Positions 1 to 9,579 of a stretch of DNA of 25,533 bases are shown piece after piece. Each line of letters opens with the position of its first letter. Positions within the stretch are counted from its first letter, which is position 1. The translations under genes and the position numbers were made by a program. The stretch covers positions 1-25,533 of the forward strand of contig JAQGAU010000627.1 of NCBI GenBank assembly GCA_034698045.1, written 5' to 3'. The notes under the pieces are model-generated. The model saw only the letters and a program-made list of their open reading frames with translations, was not told the DNA's origin and did no database searches. Source of the DNA: Paramacrobiotus richtersi (Eukaryota > Tardigrada > Eutardigrada > Parachela > Macrobiotidae).

Positions 1-1
1 G

Positions 2-1599
2 AAAGGTTTAGAGTATCTTCACAATAAACATATCGTTCACGGAGATATCAAACCGAAAAACATATTTGTCCAGAACCTGAGCAATGGCAAAACCAAGCTC
101 TTGATTGGCAGTGCTGATGTTAGCGATCTTATGGAATTAAGGGAACCTGTCACTCCAATGGACGATGTTACGCGCACTCTGGGAACTGACCGATACATGT
201 CTCCGGAGATGATCATCAAATTTCTCGACGGTCGAACCGCAGATTATCCGGGGCGGAGCACTGATATCTGGAGCTTGGGGTGCCTTATGCTGGAACTTGC
301 GGACCATGTTATCGACAACGATGTACAGTGGTTACAGAAAGGCGACGACAGCCAAGTCACCACTGATTTCAAGGATAACGAGTTTCTTGAGCGAATTGCC
401 AGTGGTTATGTCCCGGTTCCTTCCGAGTCGATTCCGTCGGGTCTAGCTGAATGTATTCGCCGTTGCCTACAAGCAGACAAAAACAACAGGATTTCTGCCA
501 GAAAGCTGGCAAAGAAATTGCGCCGCCTAAAGGAAAGGATGCCAAGGGAAATTGTCATGTTCTTCCACCGTCGTCCTGGGAGAGAACAGTTTGCGGAGGC
601 TTCTGCGGAATGGCTCGATCCGCGGAGTTTTAAAGTGCATAGCGTTCCCCTGCCTATGGAAGTGAACGAGCTGTTTTCCAATGCATTTGCTGCTTCAGGG
701 AGTGAGCTAACATGTCAGACAGTAAACGCTAACGAAATACAGAGGGAGTCCCCAACCGCTACGGTCCATTGCACGTGGAGTTCGGCCGGTGGGACTTGGA
801 ACCGTATTCCTGTGAATGGGAGCGAGTCGCAACTTATGTACTGTCCGGTTCGAGTAGGCAAAAAGTTATATTATTTTGCACCGTTCTACAACTGTAATGG
901 AACCATTGGCTCCGCGTTGGTCCTTAAGTCAACAGACCCAACTTTCGAATCAACCTCATACCTATACGTTCTTCCAGCAGCCAGGTATTTTCTGTGGTAT
1001 TGATCAGCTCACTAGCAGGCATAAGAACTCTATTTGTGTTCTTTAGGAACTGTTGTGCACAAGCTTTGAGGGCTGTGCGCAACGGCAGCAAGATAATCTA
1101 CTTGGGAACAGACATACATTCGACAAAGTTATGGATGTCCTCATTCGACACTAGCACACACATCTGGGAAGATCTACCAAATTTCCCGGGCGCCCGATCT
1201 GGTTTCGCCATGGTGATGCTGCACGGAAACCTGTATGTACTGGGAGGCGCTACCCTGTCGAAAACCAGCCCTTCGCTGCTGAATTCATGCTACCGATACT
1301 CGATGATAACGGGAACATGGACGGAGGTGGCAAATCTGCTGCTGCACAGAATGGACCATGCCGCATTCGTACTAAATAAACGGATCAACGTGTATGGTGG
1401 CACATCTGCTACAAGTGAAGCAATGTCCAGAAACGCTGTGATGCGTAGAATGGAAATGTATGATCACCAGGAGAACAAATGGTCGGTTGTGCCTCTTTCA
1501 CTGTCCAAAACGGCCAGTTACAATCCAGAGAACTGCAGCACAGCTAGTGTTCAGCTTCACCTGCCAGTATCCGAAGACTTCTTTTTGGATGCCATTTAA
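2..1599 (+). CDS. Kinase-Kelch fusion protein, gene 1 (5' part lies outside the window)
   Basis: The window opens inside the kinase domain, in the exon that follows the first intron of the paralogues. The visible frame starts at base 2 and reads K-G-L-E-Y-L-H, then the catalytic loop HGDIKPKN, then RYMSPEM (APE-type motif) and DIWSLGCLMLEL. The exon ends at 984; a GT-AG intron (985-1046, 62 bp) joins it in phase 2 to 1047-1599, giving R-N-C-C-A-Q-A-L. A linker follows the kinase domain, then about two Kelch-type repeats marked by GNLYVLGG and INVYGG. Where genes 2 and 3 read I-G-D-L-D, this copy reads I-G-S-A-D-V-S, so the metal-binding Asp is either replaced or shifted by two residues. It is a clear but diverged paralogue of genes 2 and 3, with stop codon TAA at 1597-1599. 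Family assignment is secure; activity and role are not. Confidence 0.85.
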
Positions 1600-2423
1600 A
1601 TATGATAGTTTAGCAGGCTAGCGCTTTACGGGAACATCTGGCATGGATGCATAAGTCTAGTTTCCGACCCTATGCGGCATATCCTGCTAGAAGATGCGCG
1701 ACTATATATATACCTACAGTCTGAAATTAAACCTAAAACTCTGATTCGTTTTTCGATGTCCATTGCGTGTGATGGTCAAATCCTTTTTATTCTGGCGTCG
1801 TTTAGATTTAATACAGCAGAAACCGTGTTCGACCGTTTTCGATGATAACTGGTCACAACAGTACATGCAACTCAGTTTCGCTTTCTTTCGTACGAACGAC
1901 TCACTGTAATGATGAATACTGTTTCATTTGTAGTTAGACTCAGAACGAAACCACAATTACCAGAAAACAAGAAACAAGAAGAACAACAGAATACCGATTT
2001 AAAGAAAAAGCGGCTCCTGTTTTTAAGCGATCAACTGGCACACAAAGAGTCATTCAGGTTATACTCGTAATATCAGATAGTTACGCAAAATGATTATTAT
2101 GTTTCCTTATTATACTCTTTGTTTACCTATGGGTAGGGCGCCTTCTCTGTAGCAGAAAGTACACGAGTTTCACTAGGTTATCGGTTATTTCTAATCGCAT
2201 AGCTCCATATGAAGACCATGAAAATTCGTATTTCTTATCGGCCAAACCCTGCCGTGAGTTCACCAACTTTCTGATTATGCGGTAGCAACCAACAGTCTGC
2301 TTCTAGACACAGATGTTCGAGTCGTGGCAGAAGTCTGCACAGTACCGAGTGCTAGTCTTTTACACCTGCAGGCATTTTACTGCAATATTCCTTTGCCAAG
2401 TCACAATTAGTTTCGCGTTCAGG
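1600..2423 (+). other. Intergenic: 3' UTR of gene 1 and 5' flank of gene 2
   Basis: No coding sequence is supported here. The first part is the probable 3' UTR of gene 1: the stretch around 1645-1690 (gatgcat...gtttccgaccc...gcatatcc) resembles the sequence after the stop of gene 2 at about 4638-4670. The rest is AT-rich and must contain the promoter of gene 2, but no convincing TATA box stands out. A gtgagt at 2254 and a pyrimidine-containing ...gttcag at 2417-2422, directly before the chosen start codon, could bound a 5'-UTR intron. Confidence 0.5.
1726..1731 (+). promoter_or_regulatory. Possible poly(A) signal ATTAAA of gene 1
   Basis: ATTAAA lies 127 bp after the stop codon of gene 1 and is the first acceptable polyadenylation hexamer. 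It sits inside duplication unit 1, so a copy without its gene occurs at 6322. The assignment rests on spacing only. Confidence 0.35.
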
Positions 2424-4581
2424 ATGAGTACGAACCATACAAATTCCACGGATGTCCAAAGCGAAACAATGGACAACGAAGACCAAGACGATATCACACT
2501 GGGCCCAGTACTTGCACATGGCGCTTGTGGCGTAGTTTATATAGGAAAAATCAAGCGTCGGTCTTGGTTACACAATAGAACTGTTGCAGTCAAAGTGGTG
2601 CCCTTTGATTCCGCTGAAATATTGGAAAGATGTCAGGAGAGACTGAAAACAGTGCTGCAGCTTAAGCATAATCACCTTGTGAAACTCCATGAATTCACTG
2701 TAAAGACGATGGAAACGGAAACGAAGCTGCACCTGATTATGGACTACTGCGATGGTAAGGCCTAATTTTCTTGTTATAGCTTTCTGTAATAAGTATGCGA
2801 AATTTAACAAATGTTGCGCAGGAGGAGATCTAGCTTCCGTACTAAAAGTTGTACGACAAGATGGACTACTGCTCTGCCCGAAAATGGCTGTACGGTATGC
2901 GAGTCATATCGCAAGAGGTTTAGATTTTCTCCACGAGAAAGGTATCGTTCACGGAGATCTTAAGCCGAGAAATGTATTTGTCAAGAAGCGGCACAACGGC
3001 CAACACAGACTGCTGATCGGCGACCTGGATGATCTTGTGGTATTAGAGCAAACCATGACCAACAGCAACGACATTTCGCACCTTCGCGGAACATTACGTT
3101 ACATGTCTCCAGAAATGATCCGCAAGTTTATCGCGTATCGACCCGGATACTACTGCCCAGGGAGAAACATCGATATCTGGAGCATGGGATGTATTATACT
3201 GGAGCTGGCTAACCATGTTATCGACAACGATGTTCAGTGGTTACAGAATGGGGCGGACACTCAAGACGCAACAAATCTGGCGCATTACTCATTTGCTATG
3301 CTAGTTAACGATGGTTATGTGCCGTTAGTTGCGGAGGCCACTCCGCCGGACCTGGCTAAATGCATACGCGCTTGCCTACAGGTAGACGAAAATGACAGAA
3401 TTACTGCCAAGCAGTTGGTAAAAGATTTGAGACAGCTAAAGGACTGTACGCCAAGAGAAATGGTCATGTTGTTTCATCGTCGTCCTGGGACAGAATTACT
3501 TGCACAGGCATCGGCGCAGTGGCTCGATCCTCTGAGTTTGAAAGTATATAGCATTCCCCTGCCCACCGAAGAAAATGAGCTGTTTTCCAACGCATTCGCA
3601 ACTTCGAGAAATGAGCTGATATGTCAGACCGTAAGCGGTAACGAAGTTCAGCCAGAGTTGCACACCGCTACCGTTCAGTGCACATGGAATACGCCAGATG
3701 GGATTTGGAACCGTATTAGTCTGAACGGTCAGGAGAAGAAGTCAGAAGCTTTCTACTGTCCGGTGCGAATGGGTAAGGTGCTGTACTATTTTGCACCGCT
3801 TTGCAATAGCGATGGAACCATTGGCCCCCATTTGGCAATCAAGTCAGCAGATTTGGTTACCAAGTCAACCGGTAACGTATTATCAGTCCTTCCAGCAGAA
3901 AGGTACGTTATCTAGTCTGTTTACCATTTCGTGGTAAACAGTTTGTTTTGTGAGCCAGGCCAACCCAGTGAATAACAGCATGGACCGGCTTCATTAGATA
4001 ATGTCTTTGTTTTGTACAGGAACCACTGTGCAAAAGCTATGCGAGCAGTGCGAAATGGCAGCAAGATAATCTATTTGGGACCAGAAAGACATTCGACGAC
4101 TTTATGGATGGCCTCGTTTGATACCAAAACAAACAACTGGAGAGATCTTCCAAATTTCCCAGACGACCGATCTGGTTTCGCCATGGTTATGCTGCACGGA
4201 AACCTGTATGTACTGGGAGGCACTACTATGGCGCGCGCCAGTTTCCAGGTGCTGAATTCATGTTATCGTTACACGAAAGCGGGAACATGGAAAATGGTGG
4301 GAAATCTTCTGCTCCACAGAATGGACCATTCCGCATTCGTACTGAACAGATGGATGTACGTTTATGGTGGCACGGCAAAGCTAGCAAATGGAGCAATGTC
4401 GACAGGCGCGGCGATGCACACAATGGAAGTGTACGACGAGGAGAAGAATAAGTGGTCCGTTGCGTCTATTTCGCTCCCAAAAACGGCCGATTATCTAGAG
4501 TACCACAGCACAGCTAGTGTGCAGCTTCACCTGCCTGTATCCGAAGATTGTACTTGGATGTCATTTAACACATTATTTTAA
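2424..4581 (+). CDS. Kinase-Kelch fusion protein, gene 2 (three exons, 657 aa)
   Basis: Exons are 2424-2754, 2822-3902 and 4020-4581. The introns are GTAAGG...GCAG (67 bp, phase 1) and GTACGT...ACAG (117 bp, phase 2). Splicing restores Y-C-D-G-G-D-L and P-A-E-R-N-H-C. The kinase domain covers about residues 24-300: a glycine loop HGACGVVY (33-39), VAVK with Lys57, HGDLKPRN (154-161), D-L-D in the DFG position (178-180), S-P-E (206-208) and DIWSMG with Asp228. The Gly in HGD makes it a non-RD kinase. A linker of about 200 residues with C-T-W and Y-C-P-V-R motifs leads to two or three Kelch-like blades (GNLYVLGG, MYVYGG), fewer than a full six- or seven-blade propeller. The start at 2424 was chosen because the kinase N-terminus follows closely. 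An in-frame ATG at 2313 would add 37 residues rich in hydrophobics and cannot be excluded. Serine/threonine (TKL-like) specificity is inferred. Confidence 0.87.
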
Positions 4582-4641
4582 CAAGCTTCATTGGGCCACT
4601 TAATATATTATTTTAACAAGCTTCATTGGGTCACTTGGGTG
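4572..4641 (+). repeat. 35-bp direct repeat spanning the stop codon of gene 2
   Basis: The sequence attattttaacaagcttcat begins at 4572 and again at 4607, a period of 35 bp, and similarity continues through ttgggccactt versus ttgggtcactt. The first copy contains the TAA stop of gene 2. The same arrangement occurs at 9168-9237 in unit 2. Confidence 0.85.
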
Positions 4642-4983
4642 CATCGGCATGGTTTCCGTCCGCATATCGGAGGTATTTGATACCACAGTCCTTTTTTTCT
4701 CGTACGGTGTGATGTGCAACTGAATATCACCACTTTATACAGATAATTCCGCTGCGTGGTCATCGTCACCCTCTTGTACTGGCGCGTTTATGTCGTTTTA
4801 TAAAGTGCTTTGTTTACTATGAAACTATGATTAAGGAAGTATCTTTTCACCAAACTAAACCATCCAATTAAGTTATGCTTTATATTCGGGTGAAAACATC
4901 ACTACATTTGTAGTTACAAAGTCAAGTTAAAACAAAAATGCACTAAATGTCCAGTTCAAAAAGGCTGTCTATGAACTGAACAG
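4582..4983. other. Intergenic between gene 2 and the converging GPCR pseudogene
   Basis: This stretch holds the 3' flank of gene 2 and the far end of a minus-strand pseudogene. It is AT-rich, has no supported coding sequence, and shows no clear AATAAA. Similarity to the 3' UTR of gene 1 lies near 4638-4670. The same content recurs at 9178-9579. Confidence 0.5.
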
Positions 4984-6040
4984 TTAAACTGGCACACGAT
5001 TGTGTAAAATTTCTATCTTTCTCCATTGTCTGAAAGTCAGCAGGCCTAACAGTGGATTCATTTTGCAATCCAAAGCAAAACTGAAATTTACGAGGGTCAT
5101 GGCACGGACGTCGATGTTGGGCGCGACATATGCCATACTATACGCAACGTGCGCCGGGGTCCGGAATAAAACTGAATCAACAAATAAGATGGTTAGCATA
5201 AAAAAGTGACCTTTCCCTTGGCACATAACCGGTGTTCTATCGACTGCCAAACGTTACTGTTCTAAAGACGCTTCTGCTGATGAGAAGACTTTGGTGTTGG
5301 TCTTTCGGTCCACTCGCACTAAATTTAACCCAGGACTACTAATTGGGGCTTTTCTACGCTCGACAAACTTCAACCTACAAAATACGACAGAGTACAGAAT
5401 CATTACTAGTAACTGCGGCATTTCGTGGGTCACAAACCAGTAAATTCTGTAATACAGCGACGATTGGGTATGGAAGTTGTAAATGCAGAAATTGTTAAAT
5501 TGAGGCCATTGCGGTCGTCTTTTCCATTAAACACTACCATATATAGGGCATTAACACAGAGCAGCAAAAGGGGTACCGAAACGACACTCACTTGTCAGCT
5601 TATGTGTATGTCGAGATCGGCATCAAAATGGAAAGGTCATGGGCCACAGCCGGTTCATGCTGATCAGGACGTGCATCCAGACGATACTAACACTCGTACT
5701 TTGTCATCAGAACAGCACAAACTGGCACAGAAGGTCTCCAAAAACCCAGTTGAACTGCAACGAATTGCTAATGTTTGCCACACTGCTTGTACAGGACTTC
5801 AGCAAATCCAGCCGTGATAAGGACAGAATGTAACCGAAAACGGTGTCTGGAGCTGGTGAGATTGACAGTAAATGAGAATGAAACAAGCATTGTAAACGTA
5901 GCTGAATACTGCGAGAACCATGTACATGTAACCCATGTCAACAGTATTGTCCTGCATTGCCGCATTAGAGATATCTGAGAAAGTAACAAACGTCTCATTT
6001 TCTGTAACCTCTGGCTCCGTGGTTCGCTTGCAGATGGTTT
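4984..6040 (-). pseudogene. Rhodopsin-like GPCR pseudogene, copy 1
   Basis: Read on the minus strand, this is a broken member of the receptor family at 11.7-21.4 kb. The 3' part (5250-4984) is open and reads LTILFVDSVLFRTP (TM6), N-I-D-V-R, then F-A-L-D-C-K-M-N-P-L-L-G (TM7). Near 5937-5837 the TM1 region reads G-Y-M-Y...N-A-C-F-I-L-I-Y-C. The frame then slips by one base close to 5838: the intact genes have TPFFSYI, this copy has a T fewer. TM2 (L-K-S-C-T-S-S) and TM3 follow in other frames, with S-I-V-W-M-H-V-L-I-S near 5660-5690 and R-L-W-P-M-T-F-P-F after it. In-frame stops occur in TM3 and after P-F. No good start codon remains. The 5' edge near 6040 is approximate. It cannot encode a seven-helix receptor. 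Confidence 0.85.
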
Positions 6041-6230
6041 TTTTACTTAGTGATGGAACTGCAGTTTCGGTACCGACAAATTAACATACGTCAGCGGCGG
6101 TACTGCATAATTTATGAGGTTCCTGTGAATGCGCAGGAGTTTAGTTTAGTTAAGGTATGAATACGTTTTCAGCAAAAATTAAAGAAATGTGGCCGTACAT
6201 AATGGAAGAACCACTCAGTCAATGATAACC

Positions 6231-6330
6231 CATCTGGCATGGATGCATAAGTCTGGTTTCCGACCCTATGCGGCATATCCTGCTAGAAGATGCGCGACTA
6301 TATATATACCTACAGTCTGAAATTAAACCT
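6231..6330 (+). other. Orphan copy of the gene 1 3' UTR tail
   Basis: The left end of the duplicated unit lies within the probable 3' UTR of gene 1. In unit 2 this piece, including the ATTAAA at 6322, has been carried away from its gene and now follows the GPCR pseudogene. Nothing upstream of it on the plus strand supplies a coding region that could use it. Confidence 0.7.
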
Positions 6331-7019
6331 AAAACTCTGATTCGTTTTTCGATGTCCATTGCGTGTGATGGTCAAATCCTTTTTATTCTGGCGTCGTTTA
6401 GATTTAATACAGCAGAAACCGTGTTCGACCGTTTTCGATGATAACTGGTCACAACAGTACATGCAACTCAGTTTCGCTTTCTTTCGTACGAACGACTCAC
6501 TGTAATGATGAATACTGTTTCATTTGTAGTTAGACTCAGAACGAAACCACAATTACCAGAAAACAAGAAACAAGAAGAACAACAGAATACCGATTTAAAG
6601 AAAAAGCGGCTCCTGTTTTTAAGCGATCAACTGGCACACAAAGAGTCATTCAGGTTATACTCGTAATATCAGATAGTTACGCAAAATGATTATTATGTTT
6701 CCTTATTATACTCTTTGTTTACCTATGGGTAGGGCGCCTTCTCTGTAGCAGAAAGTACACGAGTTTCACTAGGTTATCGGTTATTTCTAATCGCATAGCT
6801 CCATATGAAGACCATGAAAATTCGTATTTCTTATCGGCCAAACCCTGCCGTGAGTTCACCAACTTTCTGATTATGCGGTAGCAACCAACAGTCTGCTTCT
6901 AGACACAGATGTTCGAGTCGTGGCAGAAGTCTGCACAGTACCGAGTGCTAGTCTTTTACACCTGCAGGCATTTTACTGCAATATTCCTTTGCCAAGTCAC
7001 AATTAGTTTCGCGTTCAGG
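6331..7019 (+). other. 5' flank of kinase-Kelch gene 3
   Basis: This matches 1735-2423 base for base as far as I could compare, including the possible 5'-UTR splice sites (gtgagt at 6850, gttcag just before 7020). It presumably carries the promoter of gene 3. No coding sequence is supported. Confidence 0.5.
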
Positions 7020-9177
7020 ATGAGTACGAACCATACAAATTCCACGGATGTCCAAAGCGAAACAATGGACAACGAAGACCAAGACGATATCACACTGGGC
7101 CCAGTACTTGCACATGGCGCTTGTGGCGTAGTTTATATAGGAAAAATCAAGCGTCGGTCTTGGTTACACAATAGAACTGTTGCAGTCAAAGTGGTGCCCT
7201 TTGATTCCGCTGAAATATTGGAAAGATGTCAGGAGAGACTGAAAACAGTGCTGCAGCTTAAGCATAATCACCTTGTGAAACTCCATGAATTCACTGTAAA
7301 GACGATGGAAACGGAAACGAAGCTGCACCTGATTATGGACTACTGCGATGGTAAGGCCTAATTTTCTTGTTATAGCTTTCTGTAATAAGTATGCGAAATT
7401 TAACAAATGTTGCGCAGGAGGAGATCTAGCTTCCGTACTAAAAGTTGTACGACAAGATGGACTACTGCTCTGCCCGAAAATGGCTGTACGGTATGCGAGT
7501 CATATCGCAAGAGGTTTAGATTTTCTCCACGAGAAAGGTATCGTTCACGGAGATCTTAAGCCGAGAAATGTATTTGTCAAGAAGCGGCACAACGGCCAAC
7601 ACAGACTGCTGATCGGCGACCTGGATGATCTTGTGGTATTAGAGCAAACCATGACCAACAGCAACGACATTTCGCACCTTCGCGGAACATTACGTTACAT
7701 GTCTCCAGAAATGATCCGCAAGTTTATCGCGTATCGACCCGGATACTACTGCCCAGGGAGAAACATCGATATCTGGAGCATGGGATGTATTATACTGGAG
7801 CTGGCTAACCATGTTATCGACAACGATGTTCAGTGGTTACAGAATGGGGCGGACACTCAAGACGCAACAAATCTGGCGCATTACTCATTTGCTATGCTAG
7901 TTAACGATGGTTATGTGCCGTTAGTTGCGGAGGCCACTCCGCCGGACCTGGCTAAATGCATACGCGCTTGCCTACAGGTAGACGAAAATGACAGAATTAC
8001 TGCCAAGCAGTTGGTAAAAGATTTGAGACAGCTAAAGGACTGTACGCCAAGAGAAATGGTCATGTTGTTTCATCGTCGTCCTGGGACAGAATTACTTGCA
8101 CAGGCATCGGCGCAGTGGCTCGATCCTCTGAGTTTGAAAGTATATAGCATTCCCCTGCCCACCGAAGAAAATGAGCTGTTTTCCAACGCATTCGCAACTT
8201 CGAGAAATGAGCTGATATGTCAGACCGTAAGCGGTAACGAAGTTCAGCCAGAGTTGCACACCGCTACCGTTCAGTGCACATGGAATACGCCAGATGGGAT
8301 TTGGAACCGTATTAGTCTGAACGGTCAGGAGAAGAAGTCAGAAGCTTTCTACTGTCCGGTGCGAATGGGTAAGGTGCTGTACTATTTTGCACCGCTTTGC
8401 AATAGCGATGGAACCATTGGCCCCCATTTGGCAATCAAGTCAGCAGATTTGGTTACCAAGTCAACCGGTAACGTATTATCAGTCCTTCCAGCAGAAAGGT
8501 ACGTTATCTAGTCTGTTTACCATTTCGTGGTAAACAGTTTGTTTTGTGAGCCAGGCCAACCCAGTGAATAACAGCATGGACCGGCTTCATTAGATAATGT
8601 CTTTGTTTTGTACAGGAACCACTGTGCAAAAGCTATGCGAGCAGTGCGAAATGGCAGCAAGATAATCTATTTGGGACCAGAAAGACATTCGACGACTTTA
8701 TGGATGGCCTCGTTTGATACCAAAACAAACAACTGGAGAGATCTTCCAAATTTCCCAGACGACCGATCTGGTTTCGCCATGGTTATGCTGCACGGAAACC
8801 TGTATGTACTGGGAGGCACTACTATGGCGCGCGCCAGTTTCCAGGTGCTGAATTCATGTTATCGTTACACGAAAGCGGGAACATGGAAAATGGTGGGAAA
8901 TCTTCTGCTCCACAGAATGGACCATTCCGCATTCGTACTGAACAGATGGATGTACGTTTATGGTGGCACGGCAAAGCTAGCAAATGGAGCAATGTCGACA
9001 GGCGCGGCGATGCACACAATGGAAGTGTACGACGAGGAGAAGAATAAGTGGTCCGTTGCGTCTATTTCGCTCCCAAAAACGGCCGATTATCTAGAGTACC
9101 ACAGCACAGCTAGTGTGCAGCTTCACCTGCCTGTATCCGAAGATTGTACTTGGATGTCATTTAACACATTATTTTAA
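7020..9177 (+). CDS. Kinase-Kelch fusion protein, gene 3 (three exons, 657 aa, identical to gene 2)
   Basis: Exons are 7020-7350, 7418-8498 and 8616-9177, with introns of 67 and 117 bp as in gene 2. The predicted protein is identical to that of gene 2: glycine loop HGACGVVY, VAVK, HGDLKPRN, D-L-D, RYMSPEM and DIWSMG in the kinase part, then the linker and the Kelch-like region with GNLYVLGG and MYVYGG. The Lys of VAVK, the Asp of HGD and the first Asp of DLD are all present, so phosphotransfer is possible although the HRD Arg is missing. Known Kelch regions bind protein partners or act as substrate adaptors, so the tail may direct the kinase to a target; that is inference. Whether genes 2 and 3 are truly identical depends on assembly quality (see findings). 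The alternative in-frame ATG is at 6909. Confidence 0.85.
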
Positions 9178-9579
9178 CAAGCTTCATTGGGCCACTTAAT
9201 ATATTATTTTAACAAGCTTCATTGGGTCACTTGGGTGCATCGGCATGGTTTCCGTCCGCATATCGGAGGTATTTGATACCACAGTCCTTTTTTTCTCGTA
9301 CGGTGTGATGTGCAACTGAATATCACCACTTTATACAGATAATTCCGCTGCGTGGTCATCGTCACCCTCTTGTACTGGCGCGTTTATGTCGTTTTATAAA
9401 GTGCTTTGTTTACTATGAAACTATGATTAAGGAAGTATCTTTTCACCAAACTAAACCATCCAATTAAGTTATGCTTTATATTCGGGTGAAAACATCACTA
9501 CATTTGTAGTTACAAAGTCAAGTTAAAACAAAAATGCACTAAATGTCCAGTTCAAAAAGGCTGTCTATGAACTGAACAG
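9178..9579. other. Intergenic after gene 3
   Basis: This is a copy of 4582-4983. It includes the second half of the 35-bp direct repeat spanning the stop codon. No coding sequence or clear regulatory signal was seen. Confidence 0.5.

Larger units (their letters stand above)
1635..6230. repeat. Tandem duplication unit 1 (4,596 bp)
   Basis: This segment is repeated head to tail at 6231-10826 with a constant offset of 4,596 and no indel that I can see. It begins 35 bp after the stop codon of gene 1, at the bases catctggcat, and ends at gataacc. It carries kinase-Kelch gene 2 and a minus-strand GPCR pseudogene. I found only three differences from unit 2: 1659 A versus 6255 G, 6159 G versus 10755 A, and 6185 A versus 10781 G. 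The comparison was made by eye, so isolated differences in noncoding parts could have been missed; the encoded proteins are identical. Confidence 0.95.

Noticed and set aside
5425-5998. Plus-strand open frames of 64-130 codons (also at 10021-10594) as genes
   Set aside because: They are antisense to the GPCR pseudogene, whose minus-strand peptides match the intact receptors; the plus-strand products resemble nothing.
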